From Streptomyces mutabilis (GTDB taxonomy: Bacteria > Actinomycetota > Actinomycetes > Streptomycetales > Streptomycetaceae): a stretch of 64,000 bases of DNA. The DNA lies in assembly GCF_014649815.1 (NCBI RefSeq), contig NZ_BMTT01000011.1, forward strand, positions 62,001-126,000, given 5' to 3'. Shown in pieces: positions 24,664-33,923 of the stretch. The position numbers and the translations under genes are program-made. How positions within the stretch are numbered: position 1 is the first letter of the stretch; every line of letters begins with the position of its first letter. The notes beneath the pieces are model-generated. The model was not told the DNA's origin. It ran no database searches and was given only the letters and a program-made list of their open reading frames with translations.

Positions 24664-25706
24664 AGTCCTCGCTCCTGCCTGTCGTGCTGTCCCTCGCCCG
24701 GCCCGCGCGGCACCCCGGCCGCCTCGATCCCGTCGTACGCCGCCAGCGCCTCGCGAGCCGCCTGCCGGGCGCTGTCGGCGAGCTCGGGCGGGGAGACGAT
24801 CCGGCCGTCGCGCCCCAGCCGCAGCGCCAGCCGCCGCAGGGAGGCCGGGTCGGGGGTGCGCAGGGTGATGCGCAGGCCGCCGTCGGGGAGTTCATCAGCG
24901 CTGTCGTGCGGGTAGTACTCGGCGACCCAGCGTCCGCCGGGACCGACCTCGACGACGACCTCGGGGTCCTCGGCGGCCGGCTGCACCAGCCCCTCCGACA
25001 GGTCCCGCAGCTCCACCTCGGGCGGCGCGGACGGCTCGTCCAGGATGCGGATCTCGGCGACCCGGTCGAGCCGGAAGGTGCGCCGCGCCTCGGAGCGGCG
25101 ACACCAGGCCTCGACGTAGGTGTGGCCGACGCTGACCAGGCGTATGGGGTCGATCTCCCGCTCGGTGACCTCGTCGCGGGCCGGTGAGTAGTAGCGGATC
25201 CACAGCCGGCGGCGCTCGGAGATCGCCCGGTCGACGTCGGCGAAGACGCCACCCTCGGACTCGAAGGTGACGGACAGGCGGGAACTGGCACCCGCGGCCT
25301 CGCCGGCCGAGGTCTCCACCTTGGCCGTCGCCCGCAGCAGCGCCTGCCGGTCGCTCTCCCGCAGGCCGGGCAGAGTCGCGACCGCCCGGGCGGCCACCAG
25401 CAGCGCGGTCGCCTCGTCGGCGGCCAGCCGCAACGGCTCGGCGGCGTCCGCGCCGAGTGCGGCCGGGTTGTGCCACCAGATGCGCTCGCCGTCGGTGTCG
25501 ATGTCGAGCAGATCGCCGCCGCGGAAGCTGGTGCCGCACATGGGCAGCACGTCGAGATCGGAGACCAGCTCGTCCTCGGTGATGCCGAAGGCGCGCGCCA
25601 CGTCCTCGACGCGGGCACCGGGACGCTCACGCAGATACGTCACCAGGGACAGCATCCGTCGGGTCTGGTCGATGGCGTTCACGGGCCTGACCGCTTTGCC
25701 TGCCAC
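24660..25706 (-). CDS. pafC: WYL-domain transcriptional regulator PafC
   Basis: The 348-residue protein has an N-terminal winged helix (TRRMLSLVTYLRERPGARVEDVAR in pieces, then AFGITEDELVSDLDVLPMCG), a central WYL domain (ISERRRLWIRYYSPARDE, ...YVEAWCRRSEARRTFRLDRVAEI) and a C-terminal WCX domain (ITLRTPDPASLRRLALRLG). In mycobacteria PafB and PafC together activate the LexA-independent DNA-damage response. The GTG start at 25706 lies 18 bases after the pafB stop, and the end overlaps the zinc-ribbon gene. Its neighbour pafB and nearby pafA reproduce the mycobacterial arrangement. Confidence 0.9.
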   Translation of the reverse strand: MAGKAVRPVNAIDQTRRMLSLVTYLRERPGARVEDVARAFGITEDELVSDLDVLPMCGTSFRGGDLLDIDTDGERIWWHNPAALGADAAEPLRLAADEATALLVAARAVATLPGLRESDRQALLRATAKVETSAGEAAGASSRLSVTFESEGGVFADVDRAISERRRLWIRYYSPARDEVTEREIDPIRLVSVGHTYVEAWCRRSEARRTFRLDRVAEIRILDEPSAPPEVELRDLSEGLVQPAAEDPEVVVEVGPGGRWVAEYYPHDSADELPDGGLRITLRTPDPASLRRLALRLGRDGRIVSPPELADSARQAAREALAAYDGIEAAGVPRGPGEGQHDRQERGL

Positions 25707-25724
25707 AGTGTTGTCCGCTCCCCC

Positions 25725-26678
25725 TCAGCCCTTGGCCACGGCACGCAGCCGGTCCACCACGTCCGCGCGCAACTCCGCCGGCTCCAGCACCACCACGTCC
25801 GGCCCGAACTCCACCAGCCAGGCGTCCAGGCCGTGCCCGTACGGAATCTCCAACTCGTCCCAGCCGTCACCGAGTTCCCGAACCGCGGTGGCCTTCGCCC
25901 GGAGGGGGTAGCCGGCGCCCGTGCGCAGCCGGATGAGCGCGGAACGGTCGGCGGTCTCCCCGGCCCAGCTCGCGACCGTCTCGCGCACGGTGACGACGTC
26001 GGGCACGGGCGCGGAGAACCGCGCGCCGCGCGAACGCACCCTGCCGGTGATCCGCGACAGCCGGAACACCCGCTCCGCACCGCGATCGCGGTCGAAGCCG
26101 GCCAGGTACCAGTGGCCGCGCCAGCACTCCAGCGCCCACGGCTCCACATGCCGGGGCTCCGGCTGGGCGGCGTTGGCCTTGCGGTAGTCGAAGACGACCG
26201 GACGGCGGTCGCGGCAGGCCAGCATCAGCGGCTCGAAGGCCGCCTCGTGCACCGGGATACGGGGCTCCAGCGCGCTGTGCGCCTCGTACGGGTCGACGTC
26301 CTCGGGCAGACCGGCCGCCCGCAGCTTCTGCAGGGCACCGCTCGCGGCACCGGCCAGCCGGGCCTGCTGCCACACCTTGGCGGCGAGCCCCAGCGCGGCG
26401 GCCTCCTCGGCGTCCAGGGTGATCGGCGGCAGGCGGTTGCTGTCGCGGCGGGCCAGATAGCCCACCTCGCCCTCGAGGCTCTCGACGGTCTCGATGACCA
26501 GCCCGAGCTCCCGCAGGTCGTCCTTGTCCCGCTCGAACATCCGGTTGAAGGAGTCGTCGGAGCCCGCTTCCAGATAGGCCTCGATGGACTGGCGCAGCTC
26601 ACGCTTGCTGAGTGGCCGCCGCGTCCCCAGCAGACACAGCGCCAGGTTCATCAGCCGCTCGGCCTTGGCAATGGCCAT
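25725..26678 (-). CDS. pafB: WYL-domain transcriptional regulator PafB
   Basis: The 317-residue protein starts at the ATG 26678 (MAIAKAERLMNLALCLLG); the frame extends 26 codons upstream without similarity. It has a winged helix with LSKRELRQSIEAYLEA and FNRMFERDKDDLRELG, a WYL domain (RRPVVFDYRKANAAQPEPRH, WALECWRGHWYLAGFDRDRG) and a WCX tail. It is expected to act with PafC as a heteromeric activator of DNA-repair genes when single-stranded DNA accumulates. It begins the pafB-pafC-zinc ribbon-small membrane protein transcript. Confidence 0.9.
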   Translation of the reverse strand: MAIAKAERLMNLALCLLGTRRPLSKRELRQSIEAYLEAGSDDSFNRMFERDKDDLRELGLVIETVESLEGEVGYLARRDSNRLPPITLDAEEAAALGLAAKVWQQARLAGAASGALQKLRAAGLPEDVDPYEAHSALEPRIPVHEAAFEPLMLACRDRRPVVFDYRKANAAQPEPRHVEPWALECWRGHWYLAGFDRDRGAERVFRLSRITGRVRSRGARFSAPVPDVVTVRETVASWAGETADRSALIRLRTGAGYPLRAKATAVRELGDGWDELEIPYGHGLDAWLVEFGPDVVVLEPAELRADVVDRLRAVAKG

Positions 26679-26748
26679 CGACGCCCTTCTCCCTATGGTG
26701 CTTACGACGGATGACCGTACCGCCCCGCGGTGGCCCGGCAAAAGCCGA

Positions 26749-26776
26749 GGGCCCATGCCCGGACAGGCATGGACCC
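26749..26776 (-). terminator. Hairpin terminator after the small FKBP gene
   Basis: GGGCCCATGCC and GGCATGGACCC pair over 11 positions with one mismatch and a six-base loop. It is 56 bases beyond the FKBP stop codon and just upstream of the pafB leader, so it separates the two units. Confidence 0.7.
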
Positions 26777-26832
26777 CAGGTGACCGGCTCTGATCGCTGT
26801 CCCTCGGACATCGATCGGACTTCGGACTCCGA

Positions 26833-27204
26833 TCAGACTCCGAGCAGGTCGACCACGAAGATCAGCGTCGAGCCGGGCGGGATCGCCGGGGTCGGGCTCT
26901 GGTCGCCGTAGGCGAGGTGGGGCGGGATGGTCAGCTGACGACGGCCGCCGACCTTCATGCCCTGCACGCCCTGGTCCCAGCCCGCGATGACGCGGCCGCC
27001 ACCGAGCGGGAAGCGGAACGGCGTACCGCGGTTCCAGCTGGCGTCGAACTCCTCGCCCGTGCTGAAGGTCACGCCCACGTAGTGGACGGTCACTGTCTGA
27101 CCGGCCTCGGCAACCGGGCCGTCACCCTCCCAGATGTCCTTGATCTCGAGGTCCGCCGGGGGCTCGCCGCCCGGGAAGTCGACCTCGGGCTTGTCGATGC
27201 TCAC
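26833..27204 (-). CDS. FKBP-type peptidyl-prolyl isomerase, small cytosolic form
   Basis: The 123-residue protein is a single FKBP domain: TVTVHYVGVTFSTGEEFDAS, FRFPLGGGRVIAGWDQGVQGM and PPHLAYGDQSPTPAIPPGSTLIFVVDLL with the aromatic pocket residues Y, F, W and the FVVDLL end strand. The GTG at 27204 (GTGAGCATCGAC) has AGGAG upstream. It catalyses cis-trans isomerisation of X-Pro bonds and would bind FK506-type macrolides. There is no signal peptide. It follows the two-domain FKBP lipoprotein gene by 61 bases. Confidence 0.93.
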   Translation of the reverse strand: MSIDKPEVDFPGGEPPADLEIKDIWEGDGPVAEAGQTVTVHYVGVTFSTGEEFDASWNRGTPFRFPLGGGRVIAGWDQGVQGMKVGGRRQLTIPPHLAYGDQSPTPAIPPGSTLIFVVDLLGV

Positions 27205-27265
27205 GTGTTCAGCTCCTGCTTGTCTGCGGAAAGGCAACGTCCCCAAGTCTTACATCTCCGGGGCG

Positions 27266-28267
27266 TCACATCTTCGCGAGGATGTCGACGGAGAACACCA
27301 GCGTGGAGTCCTTCTCGATGCCGCTGCCCTGCGGCGGGTTGTCTCCGTACCCCAGGTCCGGCGGGATGACGATGAGGACGCGGCTGCCGACCTTCCTGCC
27401 GGTCAGCCCCTGCGCCCAGCCCTTGACGACTTGCTGGAGCGAGAACGACGTCAGCTGCTTCCTGCCGTACGTCGAGTCGAACTCCTTGCCGCCGTCCCAG
27501 ACCACGCCCTTGTACTGCACGAGCACGGTGTCCTGGGCGCCGACCTCCGCGCCGTCGCCCTCCAGCACGTACTCGGCGACGAGCTTCTTCGGCGCGTCGG
27601 CCTCCGGCACCTCGATGGAGGGCGCCTTGCCGTCGGTGTCGGTGCCGACCTCGGGCAGCGCGGCGTCGTCCTGGGGGACCTTCTTGCCCTTGGCCGAGCT
27701 CTTGGCGTTGAAGGTGTCCTGCACGTCGACCACGAAGACCAGCGTGTCGTCGCCCTTGATGCCCGCCTGCTCGTTGCCCTGCTCGCCGTACCCCCAGGTG
27801 GGTGGCACGGAGAACTGGACGCGGCTGCCGGTCTTCTTGCCGGTGAGCGCGTACCGCCAGCCGTCGATGATGCTGTCCTGGGAAAGCTGGATGATCAAAG
27901 GGGTCTTGCGGTCGTAGGAGTTGTCGAAGACCTTCGCGCTCTGCCAGACCTGGCCCAGGTAGTCCGCCGACACGAAGTCGTTCTCCGCGACGGCCTTGCC
28001 GCCGCCGGCGATGACCGTCTTCACCGCGAGGTCCTTGGAGGGCTCCCCGCTGCCCTTGGCGACGGTCGGCTTCTCACCGAACTTCGTCCCCGCGGTGATC
28101 GCCGGCAACGGACCGTCGACGATCTTCGGAGCCGGAGCCGCCGAGGTGGCCGACGCCTCGGGCGTCGCGCTGTCGCCGGCGTTGCTCGAGCCGGAGTCCT
28201 CGTCGCCGCAGGCGGCGAGCGTGACCAGTCCGGCGGGAACGGCGATGAGGAGGGAGCGTCGGCGCAC
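27266..28267 (-). CDS. Two-domain FKBP-type peptidyl-prolyl isomerase lipoprotein
   Basis: The 333-residue protein has a lipoprotein signal peptide (RRRSLLIAVPAGLVTLAAC with Cys as the lipid site) and two FKBP-like domains, about residues 95-195 (VSADYLGQVWQSAKVFDNSY...SVPPTWGYGEQG) and about 230-333 (VLVQYKGVVWDGGKEFDSTYG...IPPDLGYGDNPPQGSGI). The second has the better-kept active site; the first has lost some aromatic pocket residues. The GTG at 28267 gives a normal signal length; the ATG at 28303 would add 12 residues. It is anchored outside the membrane, so it probably helps fold exported proteins. It is followed by the cytosolic FKBP gene. Confidence 0.9.
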   Translation of the reverse strand: MRRRSLLIAVPAGLVTLAACGDEDSGSSNAGDSATPEASATSAAPAPKIVDGPLPAITAGTKFGEKPTVAKGSGEPSKDLAVKTVIAGGGKAVAENDFVSADYLGQVWQSAKVFDNSYDRKTPLIIQLSQDSIIDGWRYALTGKKTGSRVQFSVPPTWGYGEQGNEQAGIKGDDTLVFVVDVQDTFNAKSSAKGKKVPQDDAALPEVGTDTDGKAPSIEVPEADAPKKLVAEYVLEGDGAEVGAQDTVLVQYKGVVWDGGKEFDSTYGRKQLTSFSLQQVVKGWAQGLTGRKVGSRVLIVIPPDLGYGDNPPQGSGIEKDSTLVFSVDILAKM

Positions 28268-28341
28268 GGTGGGGGCCTCGTATCGGTATCGATCGGTGTA
28301 CATGTCATGGACGGCGTGCGCGCAACTCTACGGCGTGAGAA

Positions 28342-28370
28342 GGGCACCGTACGGCTAACGTACGGTGCCC
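28342..28370. terminator. Perfect hairpin between pafA and the FKBP lipoprotein gene
   Basis: GGGCACCGTACG (28342-28353) pairs perfectly with CGTACGGTGCCC (28359-28370) around a five-base loop. It lies 64 bases after the pafA stop and 75 bases before the FKBP start, so it is probably the pafA terminator. Confidence 0.8.
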
Positions 28371-28434
28371 CTGTGACGTTCCGCCCCTTCACGGGGGAAA
28401 CGTGCGTCTCACCCTTTCGCCCGGCCCGCCCGGC

Positions 28435-29796
28435 TCACATCCCGGCGATCAGCTTTTCCACCCGGTCGTCCACCGAACGGAACGGGTCCTTGCACAACAC
28501 GGTGCGCTGCGCCTGGTCGTTGAGCTTGAGATGGACCCAGTCGACGGTGAAGTCCCGACGCTGCTCCTGAGCGCGCCGGATGAAGTCACCGCGCAGCCGG
28601 GCCCGAGTGGTCTGCGGCGGCACGGACTTGCCCTCGAAGATTTTCAGGTCGTTGGCGACTCGGGCGGCCTGCCCCTTCTTCTCCAGCAGGTAGTAAAGAC
28701 CACGACGGCGGTGGATGTCGTGGTACGCGAGGTCTATCTGCGCGACCCGCGGATGCGACATGGTCATGTTGTGCTTGGCCCGGTACCGCTCGAGCAGCTT
28801 GTACTTCATGACCCAGTCGATCTCGGTGTCGATGCGGTCGAGGTCCTCGGTCTCGATCGCGTCCAGCGTCCGGCCCCACAGCTCCAGCACGCGCTCGACG
28901 GTGCCGGTGCGGATACCGCGACGCTCACAGAAGTCCACGGCCTTCTCGTAGTACTCCCGCTGCACCTCCAGAGCGGAAGCCTCCCGGCCGCTCGCCAGGC
29001 GAACCTTCCGCCGCCCGGTGATGTCATGGCTGACCTCACGGATCGCCCGGATCGGATTCTCCAGAGTGAGGTCACGCATCACGGTGCCCGCCTCGATCAT
29101 CCGCAGCACCAGGTCGGTGGCACCGACCTTGAGCAGCATCGTCGTCTCGGACATGTTCGAGTCGCCCACGATGACGTGCAGACGCCGGTAGCGCTCGGCG
29201 TCCGCGTGCGGCTCGTCGCGGGTGTTGATGATGGGCCGCGAACGGGTCGTCGCCGAGGAGACGCCCTCCCAGATGTGCTCGGCCCGCTGGCTGACGCAGT
29301 ACACGGCGCCCCGCGGCGTCTGCAGCACCTTGCCCGCACCGCACAGCAACTGCCTCGTCACCAGGAACGGGATGAGGATGTCCGCGAGCCGCGAGAACTC
29401 CCCGTGCCGGGCCACGAGGTAATTCTCGTGACAGCCGTAGGAGTTGCCCGCGGAGTCGGTGTTGTTCTTGAAGAGGTAGACGTCGCCCGCGATTCCCTCC
29501 TCGTGCAGGCGTCGTTCGGCGTCCACCAGGAGTCCCTCGAGAATGCGCTCGCCCGCCTTGTCGTGGGTGACGAGTTCGATCACGTTGTCACATTCGGGTG
29601 TGGCGTATTCCGGATGCGATCCCACGTCGAGATAGAGGCGGGCCCCGTTGCGCAGAAAGACATTGCTGCTGCGGCCCCATGACACGACACGGCGGAAGAG
29701 GTACCGCGCCACCTCGTCAGGCGACAGGCGGCGCTGTCCCCTGAACGTGCACGTGACGCCGTACTCGTTCTCCAGCCCGAAAATGCGGCGGTCCAT
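28435..29796 (-). CDS. pafA: Pup-protein ligase PafA
   Basis: The 453-residue protein has the carboxylate-amine ligase fold shared with Dop and glutamine synthetase. It has [15 protein letters not shown] at the N-terminus, the catalytic Asp57 in [35 protein letters not shown], and [22 protein letters not shown]. It uses ATP to link the C-terminal Glu of Pup to substrate lysines. It begins 9 bases after the MFS gene stop with no separate Shine-Dalgarno, so it is translationally coupled to that gene. The insert loop that marks Dop is absent, which separates the two paralogues. Confidence 0.97.
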   Translation of the reverse strand: MDRRIFGLENEYGVTCTFRGQRRLSPDEVARYLFRRVVSWGRSSNVFLRNGARLYLDVGSHPEYATPECDNVIELVTHDKAGERILEGLLVDAERRLHEEGIAGDVYLFKNNTDSAGNSYGCHENYLVARHGEFSRLADILIPFLVTRQLLCGAGKVLQTPRGAVYCVSQRAEHIWEGVSSATTRSRPIINTRDEPHADAERYRRLHVIVGDSNMSETTMLLKVGATDLVLRMIEAGTVMRDLTLENPIRAIREVSHDITGRRKVRLASGREASALEVQREYYEKAVDFCERRGIRTGTVERVLELWGRTLDAIETEDLDRIDTEIDWVMKYKLLERYRAKHNMTMSHPRVAQIDLAYHDIHRRRGLYYLLEKKGQAARVANDLKIFEGKSVPPQTTRARLRGDFIRRAQEQRRDFTVDWVHLKLNDQAQRTVLCKDPFRSVDDRVEKLIAGM

Positions 29797-29805
29797 GACT
29801 GAACA

Positions 29806-31065
29806 TTACGCCTGATGACCCGAACTGAAACGGGGTTCGACGGCACGGTTCGGATCATTTTCCGATGAAGCCGCAACCACCGCTGCCCTCGCGGGAACTG
29901 TGAGGACCCCTCCGGTGCACAGCAGGACGAGCAGCGACACACCGCCGGCCGCCGCGGGCACGGCGAACCCCCACTGCGCCCCGCCGTGCTCCACGACCGG
30001 CCCTGCCAGGCCCGTCCCCACCGAGGCGCCCACCGTGAAGGTCGTCACCAGCCACGAGAACGCCTCCGTCACCGTGCCCCGCGGCGCATGCAGGTCGACG
30101 AGGACGAACGCGCAGGCGATGCACGGCGCCAGGAAGACACCCGCGACCACGGTGAGCAGCACCATGGCCACCACGCCCGGCGTCAGCGTCAACGGCAGGT
30201 AGCACACCGCCAGCAGGGCCACCAGCAGCCGCAGCCGCCGCGCCGGGTCACCCGTCCACTGCCGGGCCCCGTACACCGCTCCCCCGATCAGCGCACCGAG
30301 CCCCAGGGCCGCCATCAGCCAGCCGTACACGGCGTCGCCACCGTGGTCGTCGGCATACGGCACGGAGGCAACCGTGATGGAACCGAGCGCCATCCCGATG
30401 AACAGGAAAGCACCCAGCAACGCCAGCAGCCCCGCCGAACGCAGCGCACCCAGCCAGTGCGCCTGGCGCGGCGCCGACCGCCACGCACGCGAAGGCGGAG
30501 ACACCACCACGGACAGCGCCCCGAGGACACCCACCACGTTCAGCACCAGCAGCGCCACCTGCGGCGACCACAGCGACACGCACACCGTCACCAGCAGCGG
30601 CCCGACGGTGAACATGACCTCCTGGGCCACGGCGTCCATCGCGTACGCCGTGTGGACCTGGTCCTCCTTGCGCAGGACGCTGGGCCACAAAGCCCGCAGG
30701 CCGCCCTCCAGCGGCGGTGTGAACAGCCCCGCGGCACCCACGGCGAGGTACGCGACGGCGACCTGCCCGGTCCCGGAGAAGGCGAAGACGCCCATGGCCA
30801 GCGCCGACAGCACCGCGGCCGGCAACTGCACCCGCGGCTGCCCGTGCAGGTCCACGAGCCGCCCCAGCACCGGCTGGCCCACGGCGTTGGCGACGCCGTA
30901 CACCGCGGCAAGCGCACCCGCGAGGCTGTACGAACCGCCCTCCGCCCGCACGAACAGCACGATCGCGATCGCCGCCGTCGCGTTCGGCAGCCGCCCCACG
31001 AGCGTCCCGACGAGCAGCCGGACGGCGTGCCGCGCCCGAAGAATGTCCAGGTACCCGGCGACCAC
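29806..31065 (-). CDS. Major facilitator superfamily transporter upstream of pafA
   Basis: The 419-residue protein has about twelve hydrophobic segments and the MFS loop LGRLVDLHGQPRVQLPAAVLS after helix 2. The second half repeats the pattern after a charged loop (VVSPPSRAWRSAPRQAHW). The substrate is not known. It is divergent from a LacI-family regulator with a clean dyad between them, and its stop codon lies 9 bases before pafA, so pafA is probably on the same transcript. This linkage puts the Pup ligase partly under the control of the regulator; whether pafA has its own promoter inside this gene is open. Confidence 0.88.
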   Translation of the reverse strand: MVAGYLDILRARHAVRLLVGTLVGRLPNATAAIAIVLFVRAEGGSYSLAGALAAVYGVANAVGQPVLGRLVDLHGQPRVQLPAAVLSALAMGVFAFSGTGQVAVAYLAVGAAGLFTPPLEGGLRALWPSVLRKEDQVHTAYAMDAVAQEVMFTVGPLLVTVCVSLWSPQVALLVLNVVGVLGALSVVVSPPSRAWRSAPRQAHWLGALRSAGLLALLGAFLFIGMALGSITVASVPYADDHGGDAVYGWLMAALGLGALIGGAVYGARQWTGDPARRLRLLVALLAVCYLPLTLTPGVVAMVLLTVVAGVFLAPCIACAFVLVDLHAPRGTVTEAFSWLVTTFTVGASVGTGLAGPVVEHGGAQWGFAVPAAAGGVSLLVLLCTGGVLTVPARAAVVAASSENDPNRAVEPRFSSGHQA

Positions 31066-31099
31066 GACCAGCCCCTTCCGAACGGACCCCGTGAAGTTT

Positions 31100-31126
31100 T
31101 ACGTATAACGTGTCCCGTCATACGTA
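31100..31126. promoter_or_regulatory. Operator dyad between the MFS gene and its LacI-family regulator
   Basis: TACGTATAACG and CGTCATACGTA are 11-base arms, matching at 10 positions, separated by TGTCC. The site lies 34 bases from the MFS start and touches the regulator's upstream start, so binding would block both promoters. Confidence 0.75.
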
Positions 31127-31128
31127 CC

Positions 31129-32187
31129 ATGGCGGCTGTTCACGAGTCCAGACGAAAGCGCAGGCGAACGGTGGCACGAGGCAGCACCCGCCCCACGAGC
31201 CGGGACGTCGCCCAAGCCGCCGGCGTCTCCCAGGCCGCCGTCTCCCTCGTCCTCGGCGACAAATGGCGCGGCCGCGTCTCGGAACCCACCGCACAACGGG
31301 TCCGCGACGCCGCCCACCGACTCGGCTACCGACCCAACCTCGCCGCTCGCAACCTCCGCCTCGGCCGCACCCGCACCGTCCTCCTGGTCGTGCCCGCACT
31401 CACCACCGAGTTCTTCGCGGAGGTCTACACCGGCGCCGCACGCATCGCCGCCGAACACGGTTTCGGTGTGGTCCTCTACCCATCCCCCGAGGGCGTCGGC
31501 CCCGCGAGAGACCCCTTCGCCTCCGCCCGAGCCGCCCTCGACGGCGTCATCGCCTCCTCCATGGCCGCCGACGCACTCACCGCCATCCGCGGCGACCAAC
31601 TCCCCCTCGTCATGCTCGACAGCGACCCGGAAGGCAGCCTGGGCGCCGCGACGGTCAACCTCGACATCACCGACGGCATCCGCCAAGTCACGGAACACCT
31701 GCTCGCCCTCGGCCACCGCCGTTTCCTGCACCTCGCCGCCGACGTCCCGTCCTGGACCTTCGACATCCGCGCCCGCGAACTGGCCGCACGCCTCGCCGGC
31801 ACCCCCGGCACCACCCTGCGCACGGCCCACGCCCCCATCTCCATCGAAGGCGCCCAGGCCGCCACGGAGACCGCCCTGGCGGCCCCCGGCCCCCGGCCCA
31901 CGGCACTCGTCTGCGACGACGACAAACTGGCGGCAGGCGCCTACAAGGCCGCCCGCCGGGCCGGACTCCGCGTCCCCGACGACCTGTCCGTCACCGGCCT
32001 CGACGACCTCGGCCTCGCCACCGCCATCGACCCCGAGCTGACCACCGTGCGCCTCGACGCGGAACTCTTCGGCGAACGCGGAATGCACGCCCTGCTGGCG
32101 GTCATGGAGGGACAGACGCCCCAGGAGGGCGACATCCCGGTACACCTGGTCGTACGGGGCTCCACAGCACCGCCACCGCAAGACTGA
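31129..32187 (+). CDS. LacI-family transcriptional regulator
   Basis: The 352-residue protein has a LacI helix-turn-helix (TSRDVAQAAGVSQAAVSLVL) and hinge (RPNLAARNLRLGRTRTVLLVVPAL), then a periplasmic-binding-like sensor domain ending in LDDLGLATAIDPELTTVRLD. Two starts are possible: ATG 31129, which is adjacent to the operator and would be nearly leaderless, and GTG 31171 (VARGSTRPTSRD), which leaves room for a leader. It is divergent from the MFS-pafA transcript. The effector is probably a sugar-like or small polar molecule; it is not identified. Confidence 0.88.
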   Translation: MAAVHESRRKRRRTVARGSTRPTSRDVAQAAGVSQAAVSLVLGDKWRGRVSEPTAQRVRDAAHRLGYRPNLAARNLRLGRTRTVLLVVPALTTEFFAEVYTGAARIAAEHGFGVVLYPSPEGVGPARDPFASARAALDGVIASSMAADALTAIRGDQLPLVMLDSDPEGSLGAATVNLDITDGIRQVTEHLLALGHRRFLHLAADVPSWTFDIRARELAARLAGTPGTTLRTAHAPISIEGAQAATETALAAPGPRPTALVCDDDKLAAGAYKAARRAGLRVPDDLSVTGLDDLGLATAIDPELTTVRLDAELFGERGMHALLAVMEGQTPQEGDIPVHLVVRGSTAPPPQD

Positions 32188-32188
32188 A

Positions 32189-32215
32189 CGGCGCCGGGCA
32201 CATGGCCCGACGCCG
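32189..32215. terminator. Bidirectional hairpin between the LacI gene and prcA
   Basis: CGGCGCCGGGC and GCCCGACGCCG pair at 10 of 11 positions around a short loop. It begins directly after the LacI-family stop codon and lies 29 bases past the prcA stop, so it can serve both convergent genes. Confidence 0.55.
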
Positions 32216-32243
32216 CTCCAAAGCTCTCGGCAGCGGCCGCCCG

Positions 32244-33014
32244 CTACTCCTCGCCCTTGTCCCCGCCCTCGTCCTCGTCCGGCAGAGACAGGTCTTCGGC
32301 AGCTCCGGCACCGGCCCCCGAATCCAGCAGCCGCGACAACTGAGCCCCCACGATCCGCTTGAACTTCCGCTTCTGCGGCCGCGTACGATCCAGCACCGCG
32401 ACCTCCAGCCGCTCCGCCGGAATCTCCCGCTCACTGCCGTTCGTGTCCCGCGACAGCGCCTGCACCGCCAGCTTCAGCGCCTCGGCCAGCGTCATGTCGT
32501 CACGGTGCCGCTGATCCAGGTACCCGCTGATCTGCTCGGCGTTACCCCCGACCGCGACCGAACCGTGCTCGTCCACGATCGAACCGTCGTGCGGCAACCG
32601 GTAGATCTGATCCCCGTCGGCGCTGTCACCGACCTCGGCGACGACCAGCTCCACCTCGTACGGCTTCTCGGCCTGGCTGGAGAAGATCGTGCCCAGCGTC
32701 TGCGCATAGACGTTGGCCAGACCGCGGGCCGTCACATCATCCCGGTCGTAGGTGTAACCACGCAGGTCGGCGTAGCGCACACCACCGATGCGCAGATTCT
32801 CGTACTCGTTGTACTTACCGGCGGCCGCGAAACCGATCCGGTCATAGATCTCGCTGAACTTGTGCAGCGCACGGGACGGGTTCTCACCGACGAACACGAT
32901 GCCGTCGGCGTACTGCAGCACGACCAGGCTGCGGCCACGGGCGATGCCCTTGCGGGCGTACTCCGCCCGGTCCGCCATCGCCTGCTGGGGTGAGACATAG
33001 AACGGCGTCGACAC
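32244..33014 (-). CDS. prcA: 20S proteasome alpha subunit PrcA
   Basis: The 256-residue protein has the alpha-subunit N-terminal segment ([23 protein letters not shown] in parts) that gates the pore, followed by the Ntn fold ([44 protein letters not shown]). It lacks an N-terminal nucleophile Thr, as expected for alpha subunits. The acidic C-terminus ([11 protein letters not shown]) is typical of Streptomyces. It starts 63 bases after prcB and ends the operon. Alpha rings cap the chamber and dock the Arc ATPase. Confidence 0.96.
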   Translation of the reverse strand: MSTPFYVSPQQAMADRAEYARKGIARGRSLVVLQYADGIVFVGENPSRALHKFSEIYDRIGFAAAGKYNEYENLRIGGVRYADLRGYTYDRDDVTARGLANVYAQTLGTIFSSQAEKPYEVELVVAEVGDSADGDQIYRLPHDGSIVDEHGSVAVGGNAEQISGYLDQRHRDDMTLAEALKLAVQALSRDTNGSEREIPAERLEVAVLDRTRPQKRKFKRIVGAQLSRLLDSGAGAGAAEDLSLPDEDEGGDKGEE

Positions 33015-33077
33015 CGGTTATCCGTCCCTTTCTGAAGAAGTCACCGAACCACCTGACAACACGACCGACCGCGCCCG

Positions 33078-33923
33078 CTACAGCAACGCGGCCCGCGGAC
33101 CGTCCGGCTGCTCCAGCCGCCGCTCCAGCACCGAACGGGCGAGCTGAGACGCCTCGTCCTCACTCAGCCGGCGGAAGCCGTCCTGGGTGATCACAGTGAT
33201 GATCGGGTAGATCCGGCGCGCGACGTCGGGACCACCGGTCGCCGAGTCGTCGTCCGCCGCGTCGTAGAGCGCCTGCACCACGAGCGTCGTGGCCTGCTCC
33301 TCGGTCAGGTCCTCCCGGTAGAGCTTCTTCATCGCACCACGGGCGAAGATCGACCCCGACCCGGTGGTCGCGTAGCTCTGCTCCTCCGACCGCCCGCCCG
33401 TCACGTCGTACGAGAAGATCCGCCCCCGGCCGCGATCCACGTCGTACCCCGCGAACAGCGGCACCACGGCGAGCCCCTGCATCGCCATGCCCAGATTCGA
33501 GCGGATCATCGTCGACAGACGGTTCGCCTTGCCCTCCAGGGACAGCTGCGCGCCCTCGACCTTCTCGAAGTGCTCCAGCTCCAGCTGGAACAGCTTCACC
33601 ATCTCCACGGCCAGTCCCGCCGTACCCGCGATGCCCACCGCCGAGTACTCGTCGGCCGGGAAGACCTTCTCGATGTCCCGCTGGGCGATCATGTTGCCCA
33701 TCGTGGCCCGCCGGTCACCGGCGAGGACCACACCGCCGGGGAACGTCACCGCCACGATCGTCGTCCCGTGCGGCGCCTCGACGACACCCTGCACCGGCGG
33801 CAGCTGCCGGTTGCCCGGGAGCAGCTCCGGCTGGTGCTCGCCGAGGAAGTCCATGAAGGAGGAGGACCCAGGCGTCAGGAAGGCAGCTGGTAGACGCCCG
33901 GTGCTACGAGTGTTGGCTTCCAC
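33078..33923 (-). CDS. prcB: 20S proteasome beta subunit PrcB
   Basis: The 281-residue precursor has a 53-residue propeptide ending in EAPHG, followed by the mature start [17 protein letters not shown]. The catalytic residues are present: Thr54 (mature Thr1), Asp70 (Asp17) and Lys86 (Lys33). The GTG at 33923 has GGAAGGA upstream and gives the length known for the S. coelicolor protein. The first 49 bases overlap the end of the endonuclease VII homologue, so translation of the two is linked. Four rings of beta and alpha subunits make the degradation chamber. Confidence 0.96.
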   Translation of the reverse strand: MEANTRSTGRLPAAFLTPGSSSFMDFLGEHQPELLPGNRQLPPVQGVVEAPHGTTIVAVTFPGGVVLAGDRRATMGNMIAQRDIEKVFPADEYSAVGIAGTAGLAVEMVKLFQLELEHFEKVEGAQLSLEGKANRLSTMIRSNLGMAMQGLAVVPLFAGYDVDRGRGRIFSYDVTGGRSEEQSYATTGSGSIFARGAMKKLYREDLTEEQATTLVVQALYDAADDDSATGGPDVARRIYPIITVITQDGFRRLSEDEASQLARSVLERRLEQPDGPRAALL

